Shown here piece by piece: positions 7,192 to 18,983 of a stretch of 64,000 nucleotides of DNA. The notes under the pieces were generated by a model that was given only the letters and a program-made list of their open reading frames with translations, was not told where the DNA came from and ran no database searches. The first letter of the stretch is position 1. The number at the start of each line of letters is the position of its first letter. Made by a program: the position numbers and the translations under genes. Location of the stretch: contig NZ_PDJD01000001.1 in assembly GCF_002563925.1 (NCBI RefSeq), positions 3,044,973 through 3,108,972 on the forward strand, in the 5' to 3' direction. Source of the DNA: Serinibacter salmoneus. Its GTDB lineage: Bacteria > Actinomycetota > Actinomycetes > Actinomycetales > Beutenbergiaceae.

Positions 7192-8151
7192 TCACCCAGG
7201 AGCGGATCCGGCGGCTCGTCGGCACCGTTCGGCCAGGCGGCCCATGGCCTCGCGCAACGCCCCACCCTCGAGGACCTCCACATCGGCGCCGAGCGCCATC
7301 AGCCGGCGCGCAAGCTCATCGGCATCCGACCCACCGATGGTGAACCGGCACACTGCCGGACCGAGCGCCTCTATCCCGAGCGGGAATCCGATGCGTGAGC
7401 GCACCAGCTCCGCAGAGGCGTGCACCAGCACGACGGCGTGACAGGCCCAGGTGCCGCGGATCACGCTGCGGGTGACGTACTCGGCGGCATCGCCCCCGGG
7501 TACGGGGCGCGCGATGAACGTCGCACCGGTGGGCGCCGGGCGCGCCGCGCGATCCACCCGGAAGATGCGCCAGTCGTCCCGGTCGAGGTCCCACGCGAGC
7601 AGATACCACAGTTTTTCCCATCGGATGAGGCGATGTGGCTCCACATGACGCCCTCGCGTCTCCTCGTGCGGGCGGGTGTAGTCGAACCGGGTCCGCTCCC
7701 GTCCCCTGACGGCAGAGGCGAGGACACCGAGTGCGGGTAGGTCGATCCCGACGGCGGACCCACCGACCGTGCTCGTGGCGGCGCGGATCGCCGAGACGCG
7801 ATGGCGCAGACGAGAGGGCATGACCTGTTCGAGCTTCGCCAGTGCAGTCAGGGAGGGGGACTCGACATCGATCCCTCCGCCCGCTGCAATCCCCAGCCCG
7901 ATCGCCACGGCGACCGCTTCGTCGTCGTCCATCAGCAACGGCGGCATCGCGCTGCCCGCGCTCAGGCGGTAGCCACCGCCCAGACCGGGACGCGACTGAA
8001 CGGGGTACCCCAAGCTGCGCAACTTTGCGACGTCGGCCCGCACCGTTCGAGTCGTGACATCGAGACGCTCGGCCAGCTCCGCGCTCGTCCACTCCCGCGG
8101 GCGCTGCAGGACGGAGAGCAGGCTCAGGAGCCGTGCGGAGGTCGCGAGCAT
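7192..8151 (-). CDS. WYL-domain transcriptional regulator (DeoR-type HTH)
   Basis: The 319-residue product has an N-terminal winged helix (ATSARLLSLLSVLQRPREW, then AELAERLDVTTRTVRADVAK) followed by a WYL ligand-binding domain containing PHRLIRWEKLWYLLAWD and DDWRIFRVDRA, then a C-terminal dimer region. WYL regulators sense nucleic-acid or small ligands and often control the divergent neighbour. ATG 8151 puts the HTH at the extreme N-terminus, as is usual. The gene diverges from an epoxide hydrolase with only 61 bp between them, and inverted repeats lie in that gap, suggesting joint control. Confidence 0.9.
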   Translation of the reverse strand: MLATSARLLSLLSVLQRPREWTSAELAERLDVTTRTVRADVAKLRSLGYPVQSRPGLGGGYRLSAGSAMPPLLMDDDEAVAVAIGLGIAAGGGIDVESPSLTALAKLEQVMPSRLRHRVSAIRAATSTVGGSAVGIDLPALGVLASAVRGRERTRFDYTRPHEETRGRHVEPHRLIRWEKLWYLLAWDLDRDDWRIFRVDRAARPAPTGATFIARPVPGGDAAEYVTRSVIRGTWACHAVVLVHASAELVRSRIGFPLGIEALGPAVCRFTIGGSDADELARRLMALGADVEVLEGGALREAMGRLAERCRRAAGSAPG

Positions 8152-8157
8152 GCCGAC

Positions 8158-8204
8158 AGGTTCCCACACATTCAGGAACCTCCTCTTCCGCATTGCGTGG
8201 GAAC
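8158..8204. promoter_or_regulatory. Nested inverted repeats in the WYL regulator / epoxide hydrolase divergent promoter
   Basis: AGGTTCC (8158-8164) is mirrored by GGAACCT (8175-8181), and GTTCCCAC (8160-8167) by GTGGGAAC (8197-8204). The two repeats share their left arm, so they could form mutually exclusive or cooperative sites for the WYL regulator. Inference from position and symmetry. Confidence 0.5.
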
Positions 8205-8212
8205 GTGACCCC

Positions 8213-9334
8213 ATGAGCCACCCCACGACGACACCCTTCCGCATCCAGATCCCCCAGGCCGCGCTGGACGACCTGCGCAATCGACTGGCGGCGACCCGAT
8301 GGCCGCACCCGGTCCCGGGACGCGAGGACCGCACCGACTTCAGCCGCGGCATCCCACCGGCATACGTGCGCGAGCTCGCCGAGTACTGGAACCACGACTT
8401 CGACTGGCGCGCACAGGAGGAACGGCTCAACGAGCTCGCCCAGGTCACCACCACCGTCCAGGGGCAGAGCTTCCACGCCGTGCACGCGCGCTCGGCCAAC
8501 CCCGCGGCCACGCCGCTCCTGCTCGTCCACGGATGGCCCGGATCGTTCGTGGAGTACCAGCGACTCCTGCCGCTGCTGACCGACGACTTCCACGTGGTGA
8601 TCCCCTCACCACCGGGCTTCGCCTTCTCCACACCCCTGAGCTCCACCGGATGGGACCTGGCCCGCACAGCCGGCGCGTACGCGGACATCATGACCCGCCT
8701 GGGGTATCCCACGTTCGCCGCCCACGCCACGGACATGGGCACGGGAATCCTCGGCGAGCTCGCAACAGCACACCCGGAGCGGGTTTTCGCCGCCCATTAC
8801 GCCGCTGAACAGCGCATCCTCGGCCTGGTGGGGACGATCTTCCCGGCCCCCACGGATCTGTCCGATCCCGAGCGTGAGGTCCTCGCCGGTAAGAACACCG
8901 AGGCGGCCGCCGATGCCGGCTATCTCGCGATGCAGCAGCACCGGCCGGACACGATCGGCGTCGCACTCACCGACTCCCCGGTCGCGCAGCTCGCGTGGAT
9001 CGCCGAGAAGTTCCGGGCCCGTACGGCCGCCACGCCGGATGAGACGGTGAACCGGGACCAGCTCCTCACCCTGGTGAGCCTGTACTGGTTCACCCGCAGC
9101 GGGGAGTCGAGCGCACAGTTCTACTACGAGTCGGTCCACTCGGGCCGCCCCCCGAGCATGGGCGCTCCGGTGCGCACGGGATGGGCCGTCTTCGACTCCC
9201 ACCCGCTGGTGCGACGCGTGATGGACCCCGCCGGCGCCGTCGACCACTGGAGCGACTCCACCGAGGGCGGGCACTTCCCCGCGATGGAGACCCCGGAGCT
9301 GCTCGCCCGGGACCTGCGCGACTTCCTGCGCTGA
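8213..9334 (+). CDS. Epoxide hydrolase (EHN-type, alpha/beta hydrolase)
   Basis: The 373-residue product has the N-terminal epoxide-hydrolase domain (FRIQIPQAALDDLRNRLAAT, RWPHPVPG) followed by an alpha/beta-hydrolase fold. The oxyanion-hole motif is LLLVHGWPGSFVEY, the nucleophilic aspartate lies in HATDMGTGILGEL, and the catalytic histidine in STEGGHFPAMETP. These enzymes hydrolyse epoxides to diols through an aspartyl-ester intermediate. The nucleophile elbow differs from the more common GGDWG. ATG 8213 was chosen because it removes a long extension that would overlap the divergent regulator. A strong terminator follows 10 bp downstream. Confidence 0.9.
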   Translation: MSHPTTTPFRIQIPQAALDDLRNRLAATRWPHPVPGREDRTDFSRGIPPAYVRELAEYWNHDFDWRAQEERLNELAQVTTTVQGQSFHAVHARSANPAATPLLLVHGWPGSFVEYQRLLPLLTDDFHVVIPSPPGFAFSTPLSSTGWDLARTAGAYADIMTRLGYPTFAAHATDMGTGILGELATAHPERVFAAHYAAEQRILGLVGTIFPAPTDLSDPEREVLAGKNTEAAADAGYLAMQQHRPDTIGVALTDSPVAQLAWIAEKFRARTAATPDETVNRDQLLTLVSLYWFTRSGESSAQFYYESVHSGRPPSMGAPVRTGWAVFDSHPLVRRVMDPAGAVDHWSDSTEGGHFPAMETPELLARDLRDFLR

Positions 9335-9343
9335 GCCGACAAC

Positions 9344-9382
9344 GCCGATGGGGCCGCTCCGGTGTGGAGCGGCCCCATCGGC
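9344..9382. terminator. 17-bp hairpin terminator
   Basis: GCCGATGGGGCCGCTCC (9344-9360) pairs perfectly with 9366-9382 across a 5-nt loop. It separates the epoxide hydrolase from the convergent tRNA-Ala gene and can act both ways. Confidence 0.85.
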
Positions 9383-9397
9383 ATACGATCGAGTGGG

Positions 9398-9470
9398 TGG
9401 AGCCAGCGGGACTCGAACCCGCAACCCCCTGCTTGCAAAGCAGGTGCGCTACCAATTGCGCCATGGCCCC
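9398..9470 (-). tRNA. tRNA-Ala (anticodon TGC)
   Basis: The reverse complement is a complete 73-nt cloverleaf. The acceptor is GGGGCCA/TGGCTCC, followed by a D-arm, an anticodon loop CTTTGCAAG with TGC, a T-arm with GTTCGAG, and discriminator A. CCA is not encoded. It is part of the conserved gyrA-side tRNA cluster of Actinobacteria. Confidence 0.95.
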
Positions 9471-9503
9471 TTGCCGCGATGGCTCGCGGCGGATGGGGAG
9501 AGT

Positions 9504-9626
9504 CTAGCCCTCGAGCGGATCGGTGATCTCGCGCCAGAGCTTGCGCTCCTCGCGCTCGGAGGCAGCCTCGCGAGCCACGATCACGGCGATGCCGGCGACC
9601 AGGGCGATCAGGAGAAACTTCTTCAT
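9504..9626 (-). CDS. DLW-39 family small protein (40 aa)
   Basis: The 40-residue product MKKFLLIALVAGIAVIVARE... has one N-terminal membrane helix and a charged C-terminal helix with KLWREITDP. This matches the small actinobacterial DLW-39 family, typically encoded between the tRNA-Ile and tRNA-Ala genes beside gyrA. Function unknown. The family name refers to the conserved D-L-W motif, here KLW. GGAGG lies eight bases upstream of ATG 9626, which supports translation despite the short length. Confidence 0.8.
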   Translation of the reverse strand: MKKFLLIALVAGIAVIVAREAASEREERKLWREITDPLEG

Positions 9627-9645
9627 CCGTCTACCTCCGAGAGAG

Positions 9646-9719
9646 TGGGCCTACCGCGACTCGAACGCGGGACCTCTTCCTTATCAGGGAAGCGCTCTAA
9701 CCGACTGAGCTATAGGCCC
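9646..9719 (-). tRNA. tRNA-Ile (anticodon GAT)
   Basis: The reverse complement forms a full 74-nt cloverleaf. The acceptor is GGGCCTA/TAGGCCC, the anticodon loop is CTGATAA with GAT, the T-loop is TTCGAGT, and the discriminator is A. It lies between the DUF3566 gene and the DLW-39 gene in the usual actinobacterial order. Confidence 0.95.
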
Positions 9720-9814
9720 TCATGGGTGACACCCGCGTGAGACTGGCTCGCAGGCGCCGGTCGAGATTACCTCACAACCGGCCCGGTTGCCAAAACGCGC
9801 ACCACCCGGGCGGC

Positions 9815-10477
9815 TCAGTCGTCGGTGAGGGTGAGGTGCACCCCGCCGACGAGCGCCGCCACGATGTTGTACAGGAACGCCCCGAGGGCGGACAGCGCCG
9901 TCAACAGGGCCACGTTGATGATCGCGAAGATCGTGGCGAGCGACATGATGTTGCGCATCCGCAGGTACTCCAGCACGGTGCCGAACTGCGCCATCGCGTC
10001 GAGGTCGGTCACCAGGGACTCCAGGTCCGTGAACACGCCCATCGCGTTGAGAACCTGCCACGCCACCACGGTCGCCACCACCATGACGATCCCGGCGGCC
10101 ACACTCAGCAGGAAGCCGAGCTTCATCACCGACCACGGGTCCACACGGGAGACGGACAGTCGCACCCGGCGCGCGGCGCCGGTGCTCCGCGGCGGCGGGC
10201 TCGGTTGCGTCTGTGCGGGTGCAGCGGAGCCACCGGAGGACTCGACGCGCGAACCCTGAGGCGGGATCGAGGGCGGATCCTCCTGGGCCGGCGACGCCGT
10301 GGCCGCCCAGGTCTCCTCGTTCGCCTTGCCGCTGGGTGCGCTGGGCGCCTCGCCGGACTCCTCGTCGCTGGGCACCTCGCGGCTCGGTGCCGTACCACTG
10401 CCGGCCGGGATCTTGACGGAGGTGCGCATCACAGGACGCACCGTGTTCTGGTCGTCCCCGCCTGTCGGCTCGCTCAT
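9815..10477 (-). CDS. DUF3566 membrane protein
   Basis: The product has 220 residues. The first ~110 are a disordered Pro/Ser/Glu-rich cytoplasmic segment. Two membrane helices follow ([20 protein letters not shown] and the region [20 protein letters not shown]), separated by an extracytoplasmic helix. This is the DUF3566 arrangement found immediately downstream of gyrA in Actinobacteria. Its function is unknown, though cell-division links have been proposed for relatives. ATG 10477 overlaps the gyrA stop by four bases (ATGA), so translation is probably coupled to gyrA. Confidence 0.9.
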   Translation of the reverse strand: MSEPTGGDDQNTVRPVMRTSVKIPAGSGTAPSREVPSDEESGEAPSAPSGKANEETWAATASPAQEDPPSIPPQGSRVESSGGSAAPAQTQPSPPPRSTGAARRVRLSVSRVDPWSVMKLGFLLSVAAGIVMVVATVVAWQVLNAMGVFTDLESLVTDLDAMAQFGTVLEYLRMRNIMSLATIFAIINVALLTALSALGAFLYNIVAALVGGVHLTLTDD

Positions 10478-13104
10478 GACGTCTCTTCCTCGTTCGGTGA
10501 CCCACCCTCATCGGGAGTGGCCGTAGCCTCCGACGCTACGGTATCGCCGTCCGCCGCCTCGACCTGGGCTGCGGCCTGCGCTGCCTCCTCCACGGAATCC
10601 TCACCGGTGCCACGCTCACCGAGGGCGACCGCGATGATCCGGTCACCGTTGTCGGGCTTGGCGAAGGTGACGCCCTGGGTGTTGCGGCCGGTGATACCGA
10701 CCTCCCCGACGGCGGAGCGCACCACCTTGCCGCGCTCCATGATCACGAGCACCTCGTCGTCCGGGTCGGCGACCAGGGCCCCGACCAGGGCGCCGCGGTC
10801 CTCGGTGACCTTGGCGACCTTGATGCCGTAGCCGCCTCGGCCCTGGATGCGGTACTCGCTCACCAGGGTGCGCTTGGCGAAGCCGCCGTCGGTCACCGTG
10901 AACAGGGTGGCGTCGTCGTGCACCACGTCCATCGAGAGCAGCTCATCGTCCTCGCGGAACTTCATCCCCGTCACCCCGGAGGTGCTGCGGGACATGGGCC
11001 GCAGGGCCTCGTCCGTGGCGGTGAACCGGATGGACTGCCCGAACCGGGATACCAACAGCAGATCCTGATCCGCGTTCACGAGCCGGGCGGCCACCACCTC
11101 GTCGATCTCGCCCGACTCATCGGTGCGCAGGTTGATGGCGATCACGCCCGCGGTGCGGGAGGAGTCGTACTCCGCCAGGCGGGTCTTCTTCACCAGACCG
11201 CGCTTGGTCGCCAGCACCAGGTACTCGGCCTGCGTGTAGTCCCGCAGCGCGAGCACGCTCGCAACCTCCTCACCCGGCTGGAAGGCCAGCAGGTTGGCGA
11301 TGTGCTGCCCCTTGGAGTCGCGGCCACCCTCGGGCAGCTCGTACCCCTTGAGCCGGTACACCCGCCCCAGGTTGGTGAACACCAGCAGCCAGTTGTGCGT
11401 GGTGGTCACCATGAAGGTGCTGACCACGTCGTCCCCGCGCAGACTTGCGCCGCGCACACCCTTACCGCCCCGCCTCTGCGCGCGGTAGTTGTCGGTACGG
11501 GTGCGCTTGACGTATCCACCGCGGGTCATCGTCACCACGATGTCCTCGACAGGGATGAGGTCCTCGACGTTCATCTCGCCGTCGAAGGGCAGGATCGTGG
11601 AGCGGCGTTCGTCCCCGAACTTCTCCACGATCGCCGCGAGCTCCTCCGAGACGATCGTGCGCTGCCGCGCCGGGGTGGCGAGGATGGACTGGTAGTCCGT
11701 GATCTGCGCCTCGAGCTTGTCGTGGTCGTCGATGATCCGTTGCCGCTCCAACGCCGCGAGGCGCCGCAGCTGCATGTCCAGGATGGCGGTCGCCTGGATC
11801 TCGTCGATTCCCAGCAACGCCATCAAGCCACCGCGGGCCTCCTCGGCCGAGGGGGAACGCCGGATCAGCGCGATCACCTCGTCCAGGGCATCCAGCGCCT
11901 TGAGCAGGCCGCGCAGGATGTGGATGCGCTTCTCGGCCTCGTCCAGCAGGTACTGGGTGCGCCGGACGATGACCTCGATCTGGTGGTCCACCCAGTGCCG
12001 GATGAACGCGTCCAGGCTCAGCGTGCGGGGCACACCGTCCACCAGCGCCAACATGTTCGCGCCGAAGGTGTCCTGCAGCTGGGTGTGCTTGTAGAGGTTG
12101 TTCAGTACCACCTTGGCCACGGCGTCGCGCTTGAGCACGATGACGAGGCGCTGACCGGCGCGACCGGAGGTCTCATCACGCAGGTCGGCGATGCCGGCGA
12201 TCTTGCCGTCGCGGACCAGTTCGGCGATCTTCGCGGCGAGCCGATCGGGGTTGACCTGGTACGGCAACTCGGTGACCACGAGGCACTGGCGGTTCTGGAT
12301 CTCCTCGACCTCCACCACGGCGCGCATCGTGATCGAGCCACGGCCGGTGCGGTAGGCGTCCTCGATACCGCGCACCCCGAGTATCTGGGCACCGGTGGGG
12401 AAGTCCGGTCCCTTGATCCGCTGCAGCAGCGCGGCGAGCAGCTCGGAGTTGCTCGCGTCCGGGTTCTCCAGGAACCACTGCGCACCGGCAGCCACCTCGC
12501 GCAGATTGTGCGGCGGGATGTTCGTCGCCATACCCACGGCGATGCCGGCGCTGCCGTTGACCAGCAGATTGGGGTACCGGGCGGGCAGGACCAGCGGCTC
12601 GCGGGTGCGGCCGTCGTAGTTGTCCCCGAAGTCCACCGTGTTCTTGTCGATGTCGCGGACCATCTCCATGGCCAGCGGGGCGAGCTTGCACTCGGTGTAC
12701 CGGGGGGCGGCGGCCTGATCATCACCGGCGGAGCCGAAGTTGCCCTGCCCCGTCACCAGTGGATAGCGCATCACCCAGGGCTGCACGAGCCGCACGAGGG
12801 TGTCGTAGATCGCGCTGTCGCCGTGCGGGTGGTAGTTCCCCATCACCTCGCCCACCACGCGGGTGCACTTGGAGAAGGAGGAGTCGGGGCGGTAGCCGCC
12901 GTCGAACATGGCGTACAGCACGCGGCGGTGCACCGGCTTGAGGCCGTCGCGCACCTCCGGGAGCGCGCGCCCCACGATCACGCTCATCGCGTAGTCGAGG
13001 TAGGAGCGCTGCATCTCCAACTGCAGGTCGACCTGCTCGACGCGGCCGCCGAACGCGGCACCCTCGGGCACCACGGGCTGGTTGTCGTCTGGAGGCTGAG
13101 TCAC
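10474..13104 (-). CDS. gyrA: DNA gyrase subunit A
   Basis: The 876-residue product carries the breakage-reunion domain with catalytic tyrosine 136 in AAPRYTECK and the C-terminal beta-pinwheel with GyrA box QRRGGKG. The C-terminal tail is acidic and disordered. The quinolone-resistance region reads [10 protein letters not shown] (residues 92-101) with Ser97 and Asp101, so the usual fluoroquinolone-resistance substitutions are absent. With GyrB it introduces negative supercoils. GTG 13104 has AGGA upstream. It lies 65 bp after gyrB and overlaps the DUF3566 gene, forming an operon transcribed away from oriC. Confidence 0.98.
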   Translation of the reverse strand: MTQPPDDNQPVVPEGAAFGGRVEQVDLQLEMQRSYLDYAMSVIVGRALPEVRDGLKPVHRRVLYAMFDGGYRPDSSFSKCTRVVGEVMGNYHPHGDSAIYDTLVRLVQPWVMRYPLVTGQGNFGSAGDDQAAAPRYTECKLAPLAMEMVRDIDKNTVDFGDNYDGRTREPLVLPARYPNLLVNGSAGIAVGMATNIPPHNLREVAAGAQWFLENPDASNSELLAALLQRIKGPDFPTGAQILGVRGIEDAYRTGRGSITMRAVVEVEEIQNRQCLVVTELPYQVNPDRLAAKIAELVRDGKIAGIADLRDETSGRAGQRLVIVLKRDAVAKVVLNNLYKHTQLQDTFGANMLALVDGVPRTLSLDAFIRHWVDHQIEVIVRRTQYLLDEAEKRIHILRGLLKALDALDEVIALIRRSPSAEEARGGLMALLGIDEIQATAILDMQLRRLAALERQRIIDDHDKLEAQITDYQSILATPARQRTIVSEELAAIVEKFGDERRSTILPFDGEMNVEDLIPVEDIVVTMTRGGYVKRTRTDNYRAQRRGGKGVRGASLRGDDVVSTFMVTTTHNWLLVFTNLGRVYRLKGYELPEGGRDSKGQHIANLLAFQPGEEVASVLALRDYTQAEYLVLATKRGLVKKTRLAEYDSSRTAGVIAINLRTDESGEIDEVVAARLVNADQDLLLVSRFGQSIRFTATDEALRPMSRSTSGVTGMKFREDDELLSMDVVHDDATLFTVTDGGFAKRTLVSEYRIQGRGGYGIKVAKVTEDRGALVGALVADPDDEVLVIMERGKVVRSAVGEVGITGRNTQGVTFAKPDNGDRIIAVALGERGTGEDSVEEAAQAAAQVEAADGDTVASEATATPDEGGSPNEEETS

Positions 13105-13169
13105 GGTGATCCTGTTCTGTCCCGGGAACGGTTGACGCTGGGGTGAGGAACTCGAGGGCTAGCCGGCGG

Positions 13170-15416
<2,247 letters not shown>

Positions 15417-15541
15417 TCAGAGCGCCAGAAACGCCCCCCAGGCGCGCAAGGAGGTGTGGATCCGGGAGGGACCGAGGGGCAGGCGCTGTGCGCCTGCCAG
15501 ATCGGCACCCAGCGCCATGCACCCATTCGCGTCAGGCGTGC

Positions 15542-16096
15542 TCAGCCGTAGGTGTCCCGGGGTCCACGGCCCTTGACCACCCGGTTCCCGTAGCGCCAGG
15601 TGGGAGCACCCGGGCCGATGATCGTGATCTCCTGGACGACGCCGTCGCCCACCTCCTCGGCGATCCGCCGCTCGATCTGGGGAAGCAGCAGGCGCAACTG
15701 CGTTGCCCACGCCGTGGAGGAGGCTCGGACCACCAGCCGGCCGTCGGTGAAGGTCTCCGGCGTGGCGTGCTCGGCGACCTCTCGGCCCACCACCTGGGGC
15801 CAGCGCGCCGTCACACCGCCGACCGAGAGCTCGCTGGACCACTCGCGGGCGGCCACCAGGCGCTTCAGGGCCTCACCCACTGCCTGCGGGTCACGGGAGC
15901 GGGTCACGGGGAACCCGGGCCCGGTCCCGGGGGTGCGTGTGGCGCGCCGGCGCCCAGGCGCGCCCGGTCGCAGACCCTTGTCTCGCGCCACAGCGCGGGC
16001 CCGCGCCAGCGCGGCGGCCGCAGCATCATCGAGGCCGCGCACCTGACCGGTGCGGGTGGAGTCTCCGGTCGGCTCGGGCTGCTCCTCACAGGACAC
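15542..16096 (-). CDS. dciA: DciA-family (DUF721) replicative-helicase loader
   Basis: The 184-residue product ends in the DUF721 domain: [39 protein letters not shown], and [20 protein letters not shown]. This is the DciA fold that loads the replicative helicase in bacteria lacking DnaC or DnaI. The first ~60 residues are basic and disordered ([12 protein letters not shown]). GTG 16096 lies inside the end of recF, an 11-bp overlap, so translation is likely coupled. The order recF–dciA–gyrB is conserved in Actinobacteria. Confidence 0.92.
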   Translation of the reverse strand: MSCEEQPEPTGDSTRTGQVRGLDDAAAAALARARAVARDKGLRPGAPGRRRATRTPGTGPGFPVTRSRDPQAVGEALKRLVAAREWSSELSVGGVTARWPQVVGREVAEHATPETFTDGRLVVRASSTAWATQLRLLLPQIERRIAEEVGDGVVQEITIIGPGAPTWRYGNRVVKGRGPRDTYG

Positions 16097-17351
16097 GCGT
16101 CACCTCACCACCCATCACGTCGAATCGTGCGCCCTCGAGCTCGGCCGGCACATCCTCGGCCACGGCGGCCGTGATGAGCACCTGCTCCGCGGGTGCCACC
16201 AGCCTCGCCAGGGCGGTGCGCCGCCGGGCGTCGAGCTCGGCGAACACGTCGTCCAGGATGAGAATGGGGTCACCACCCTGCCAACCGTCGTCGTCGCGCA
16301 GCAGTTCGAAGGCGCCCAACCGCAGTGCGAGCGCCACGGACCAGGTCTCGCCGTGGGAGGCGTAGCCCTTCACGGGCAGGCCGCCCAGGTGGAGCAGGAG
16401 GTCGTCCCGGTGCGGCCCCACCAGGCAGACCCCCCGCTCCAGTTCCTTGGCCCGCAGCCGCGCCATCGCCTCCAGGAGCTGCGCCTGGACGAGGTCGGAG
16501 CGCAGCAGTTCCTCCTCCTGTGCGGCGAGCGCGGCCGCATCACCCGTCCCGGTGGCCACACCGCCATCGACGACGTCGGGTGCGTCCTGCGGACGGGCGG
16601 CCACCAGACTGCTGCGGTAGGCGAGGGTGGCGGCGCCCTGCGCCGAACTGACCTGCTCGTAGGCGCGGGCCACGTGGGGCCGCAGCGCCTGCACCAGCCG
16701 CATCCGCGCGGCGATCAACTGCGAGCCTGCGGCCGCGAGCTGCGCGTCCCACACATCCAGGGTGCGCAACGCCGAGGAACTCGCGCCGCCCCCGTCACCA
16801 CTGGACTCGCTCCCGCCGCCACCGCGCCGGGCCCTGCGCACGGCACCTGCCGACTTCAGCAGGCTGGTGCGCTGGCGCAGCACCCGCTCGTAATCAGCCC
16901 GGACCGCACCGATCCGGGGGGAGAGCTGCACCAGGAGATCGTCCAGGAAACGACGGCGCACATCCGGATCCCCCTTGACCAGCGCCAGGTCCTCGGGTGC
17001 GAACACGACCGAGCGCACCACGCCGGCCACCTCCCGCACCCGGGAGACCGGTGCGCGGTCCAGGCGGGCGCGGTTCGCCCGACCCGCGTTCAGTTCCACC
17101 TCCACGACCGTTCCGCGCCCCTCCCGCTGCACCCGGGACTGGATCACTGCGCGTGAACACCCCTGGCGGATCAGTGGGGCATCGGAGGAGACCCGATGGG
17201 AGGAGAACGCGGCCAGGTACCCGATCGCCTCGACCAGGTTGGTCTTGCCCTGGCCGTTGGGACCCACCAGGGCCGTGATCCCTGGCGGCACCTGCACGGC
17301 GACGGACTCATAGGAGCGGAAGTCCGTCAGTGCGAGGTCACTGAGGTACAT
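16086..17351 (-). CDS. recF: DNA replication/repair protein RecF
   Basis: The 421-residue SMC-like ATPase has Walker A GPNGQGKT at residues 30-37, a signature region around [20 protein letters not shown], and Walker [12 protein letters not shown]. RecF loads RecA at gaps in recombinational repair. A Ser/Gly-rich insertion ([18 protein letters not shown]) lies near residue 185, which is longer than in most RecF proteins. ATG 17351 begins [15 protein letters not shown], the canonical RecF start. It is in an operon with dnaN upstream (49 bp) and dciA downstream. Confidence 0.96.
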   Translation of the reverse strand: MYLSDLALTDFRSYESVAVQVPPGITALVGPNGQGKTNLVEAIGYLAAFSSHRVSSDAPLIRQGCSRAVIQSRVQREGRGTVVEVELNAGRANRARLDRAPVSRVREVAGVVRSVVFAPEDLALVKGDPDVRRRFLDDLLVQLSPRIGAVRADYERVLRQRTSLLKSAGAVRRARRGGGGSESSGDGGGASSSALRTLDVWDAQLAAAGSQLIAARMRLVQALRPHVARAYEQVSSAQGAATLAYRSSLVAARPQDAPDVVDGGVATGTGDAAALAAQEEELLRSDLVQAQLLEAMARLRAKELERGVCLVGPHRDDLLLHLGGLPVKGYASHGETWSVALALRLGAFELLRDDDGWQGGDPILILDDVFAELDARRRTALARLVAPAEQVLITAAVAEDVPAELEGARFDVMGGEVTRVL

Positions 17352-17400
17352 GCCATCCCTTCTCGGCCCGCGGTCTGCGACCGCAGGTGTCAGCCGGGAC

Positions 17401-18531
17401 TCAGCCGGCGAAGCGGATCGGCTGGATCAGGTACTGGAAGGAGTCGTCCACCGCGGAGTCGGCCTCGGCCAGGCCGGTGATCACCGACGGCTTGGTCCCG
17501 TGGGTGAACGCGATCCGGGTGTAGTCCGTACCGACCGCACCCAGGGCGTCCAGCAGGTAGCCCGGGTTGTAGGCCGTGGTGATCGCCTCGCCGTCGAGCT
17601 GGGCCTCCACGGCCTCGGAGGCCTGGGCGTCCTCGCCCTGCCCGGCCTCGAGGATCGCCTGACCCTCGGAGAACTCCAACCGGATCGGGGTGTTGCGCTC
17701 GGCCACGAGGGCCACGCGGCGGGCCGCCTCGATCAGTGCAGCGGTCGGGACCACGGCGTGGGATGTGGTGCTCTCGGGGAAGAGTCGACGCACGGGTGGG
17801 TACTCGCCGTCCACGAGCAAGGAGGTGGTGCGGCGCCCGCCGGCCTCGAAGCCGACGATCTCGGTGCCGACCCCGGTGGGCAGGGACAGGCTGAGCGAAC
17901 CGGAGCTGGTGAGTGACTTCGCGACCTCGGACAGCGTGCGGGCGCGCACCAACGCGCTGGCACTCACACCGGTGGTCGCCGGGTGCCACGGGATCTCGCG
18001 CATCGCGAGCCGGTAGCGGTCGGTGGCCAGGAGGGTGAGGGTGTCGTCCTCGATCTCCAGGCGCACACCGGTCAACAGCGGGAGGGTCTCGTCCTTGCTC
18101 GCGGCGATCGTCACCTGGGCCACGGCCTGCGCGAACACCCCGGCATCGATGGTCCCCGAGGCGGGCGGCAGTGCCGGGAGCTTCGGGTAGTCCTCGATCG
18201 GCATCGTCAGGAGCGTGAAGCGACTGGATCCGCAGGTCAGCACGACCCGGGTGCCCTCGAGGCTCACCTCGACCGGCTTGGCGGGCAGCGATCGGGAGAT
18301 CTCCGCGAGCAGCCGCCCGGAGACCAGCATGGTGCCGACCTCGGTCACCTCAGCGGCGACCTCACACACCGCGGAGACCTCGTAGTCGAAAGCGGACAGG
18401 GAGAGCACACCGGAGGCGGATGCCTCCAGACGGATGCCGGCGAGGACCGGGATGCTCGGGCGGTTGGGCAGGGACCGAGCCGTCCACGTCACGGCCTCGG
18501 CGAGCACGTCACGCTCGACGGTGAACTTCAC
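17401..18531 (-). CDS. dnaN: DNA polymerase III beta sliding clamp
   Basis: The 376-residue product is made of three clamp domains. It begins with [20 protein letters not shown] and ends [14 protein letters not shown], whose hydrophobic C-terminus is typical of the peptide-binding pocket. It encircles DNA and tethers polymerase III. GTG 18531 has AGGAAGG five to six bases upstream. Longer in-frame readings run into the origin region and lack a ribosome-binding site. It is the first gene of the dnaN–recF–dciA–gyrB–gyrA run. Confidence 0.97.
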   Translation of the reverse strand: MKFTVERDVLAEAVTWTARSLPNRPSIPVLAGIRLEASASGVLSLSAFDYEVSAVCEVAAEVTEVGTMLVSGRLLAEISRSLPAKPVEVSLEGTRVVLTCGSSRFTLLTMPIEDYPKLPALPPASGTIDAGVFAQAVAQVTIAASKDETLPLLTGVRLEIEDDTLTLLATDRYRLAMREIPWHPATTGVSASALVRARTLSEVAKSLTSSGSLSLSLPTGVGTEIVGFEAGGRRTTSLLVDGEYPPVRRLFPESTTSHAVVPTAALIEAARRVALVAERNTPIRLEFSEGQAILEAGQGEDAQASEAVEAQLDGEAITTAYNPGYLLDALGAVGTDYTRIAFTHGTKPSVITGLAEADSAVDDSFQYLIQPIRFAG

Positions 18532-18983
18532 GGTGGTGCACCTTCCTGGGGACCTGTGGGGTTGCGTCGGCAGCGCACCGAAGTCGGCACGCGCCACCCA
18601 CACCCTAGCCGCCCGATCGGGGATCCGTGGCGCGTTCGTCCACGGTCGACCTGATGGTGACACCGCCGGCAGGGAGGATCACGATCACCGGGCAGTGGTG
18701 ATGCACAGGCATTCGTCCAGGAGATGAGTTAGTCGTAGTCGTAGGGGGTGTGGATGCTGGGGACGACCGGCATCGGCGCAGGTCGCATCGAGTGTCGGCA
18801 TGTGGAACTACAGCGGTGGAAGTTGTGGTCGAACCGGCGGCGTACGTGGATACAGGTGAATGACATGGCGTGGATTCCCCAGCCACCCCCGGGTGCCGTC
18901 CACGGGGCGCCCCCAGTTGTCCACGGCTGTCCCCAGGGTTATCCACACCTGTGCACTCAAGTGGGGGTTGAGGGTTGGCGGGG
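18532..18983. other. oriC: Putative chromosomal origin oriC (dnaA–dnaN intergenic region)
   Basis: This 452-bp gene-free interval has the usual actinobacterial oriC position. On the plus strand it contains a perfect DnaA box TTATCCACA (18939-18947), with variants TTGTCCACG (18917), CTGTCCCCA (18927) and CCGTCCACG (18896) in a row spaced 10-21 bp. Opposite-orientation near-matches are TGTGGATGC (18749), CGTGGATAC (18845) and CGTGGATTC (18869). Composition is somewhat less GC-rich around 18720-18850, a possible unwinding region. The dnaA promoter lies elsewhere. The dnaN promoter must be in the left part. Confidence 0.8.
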
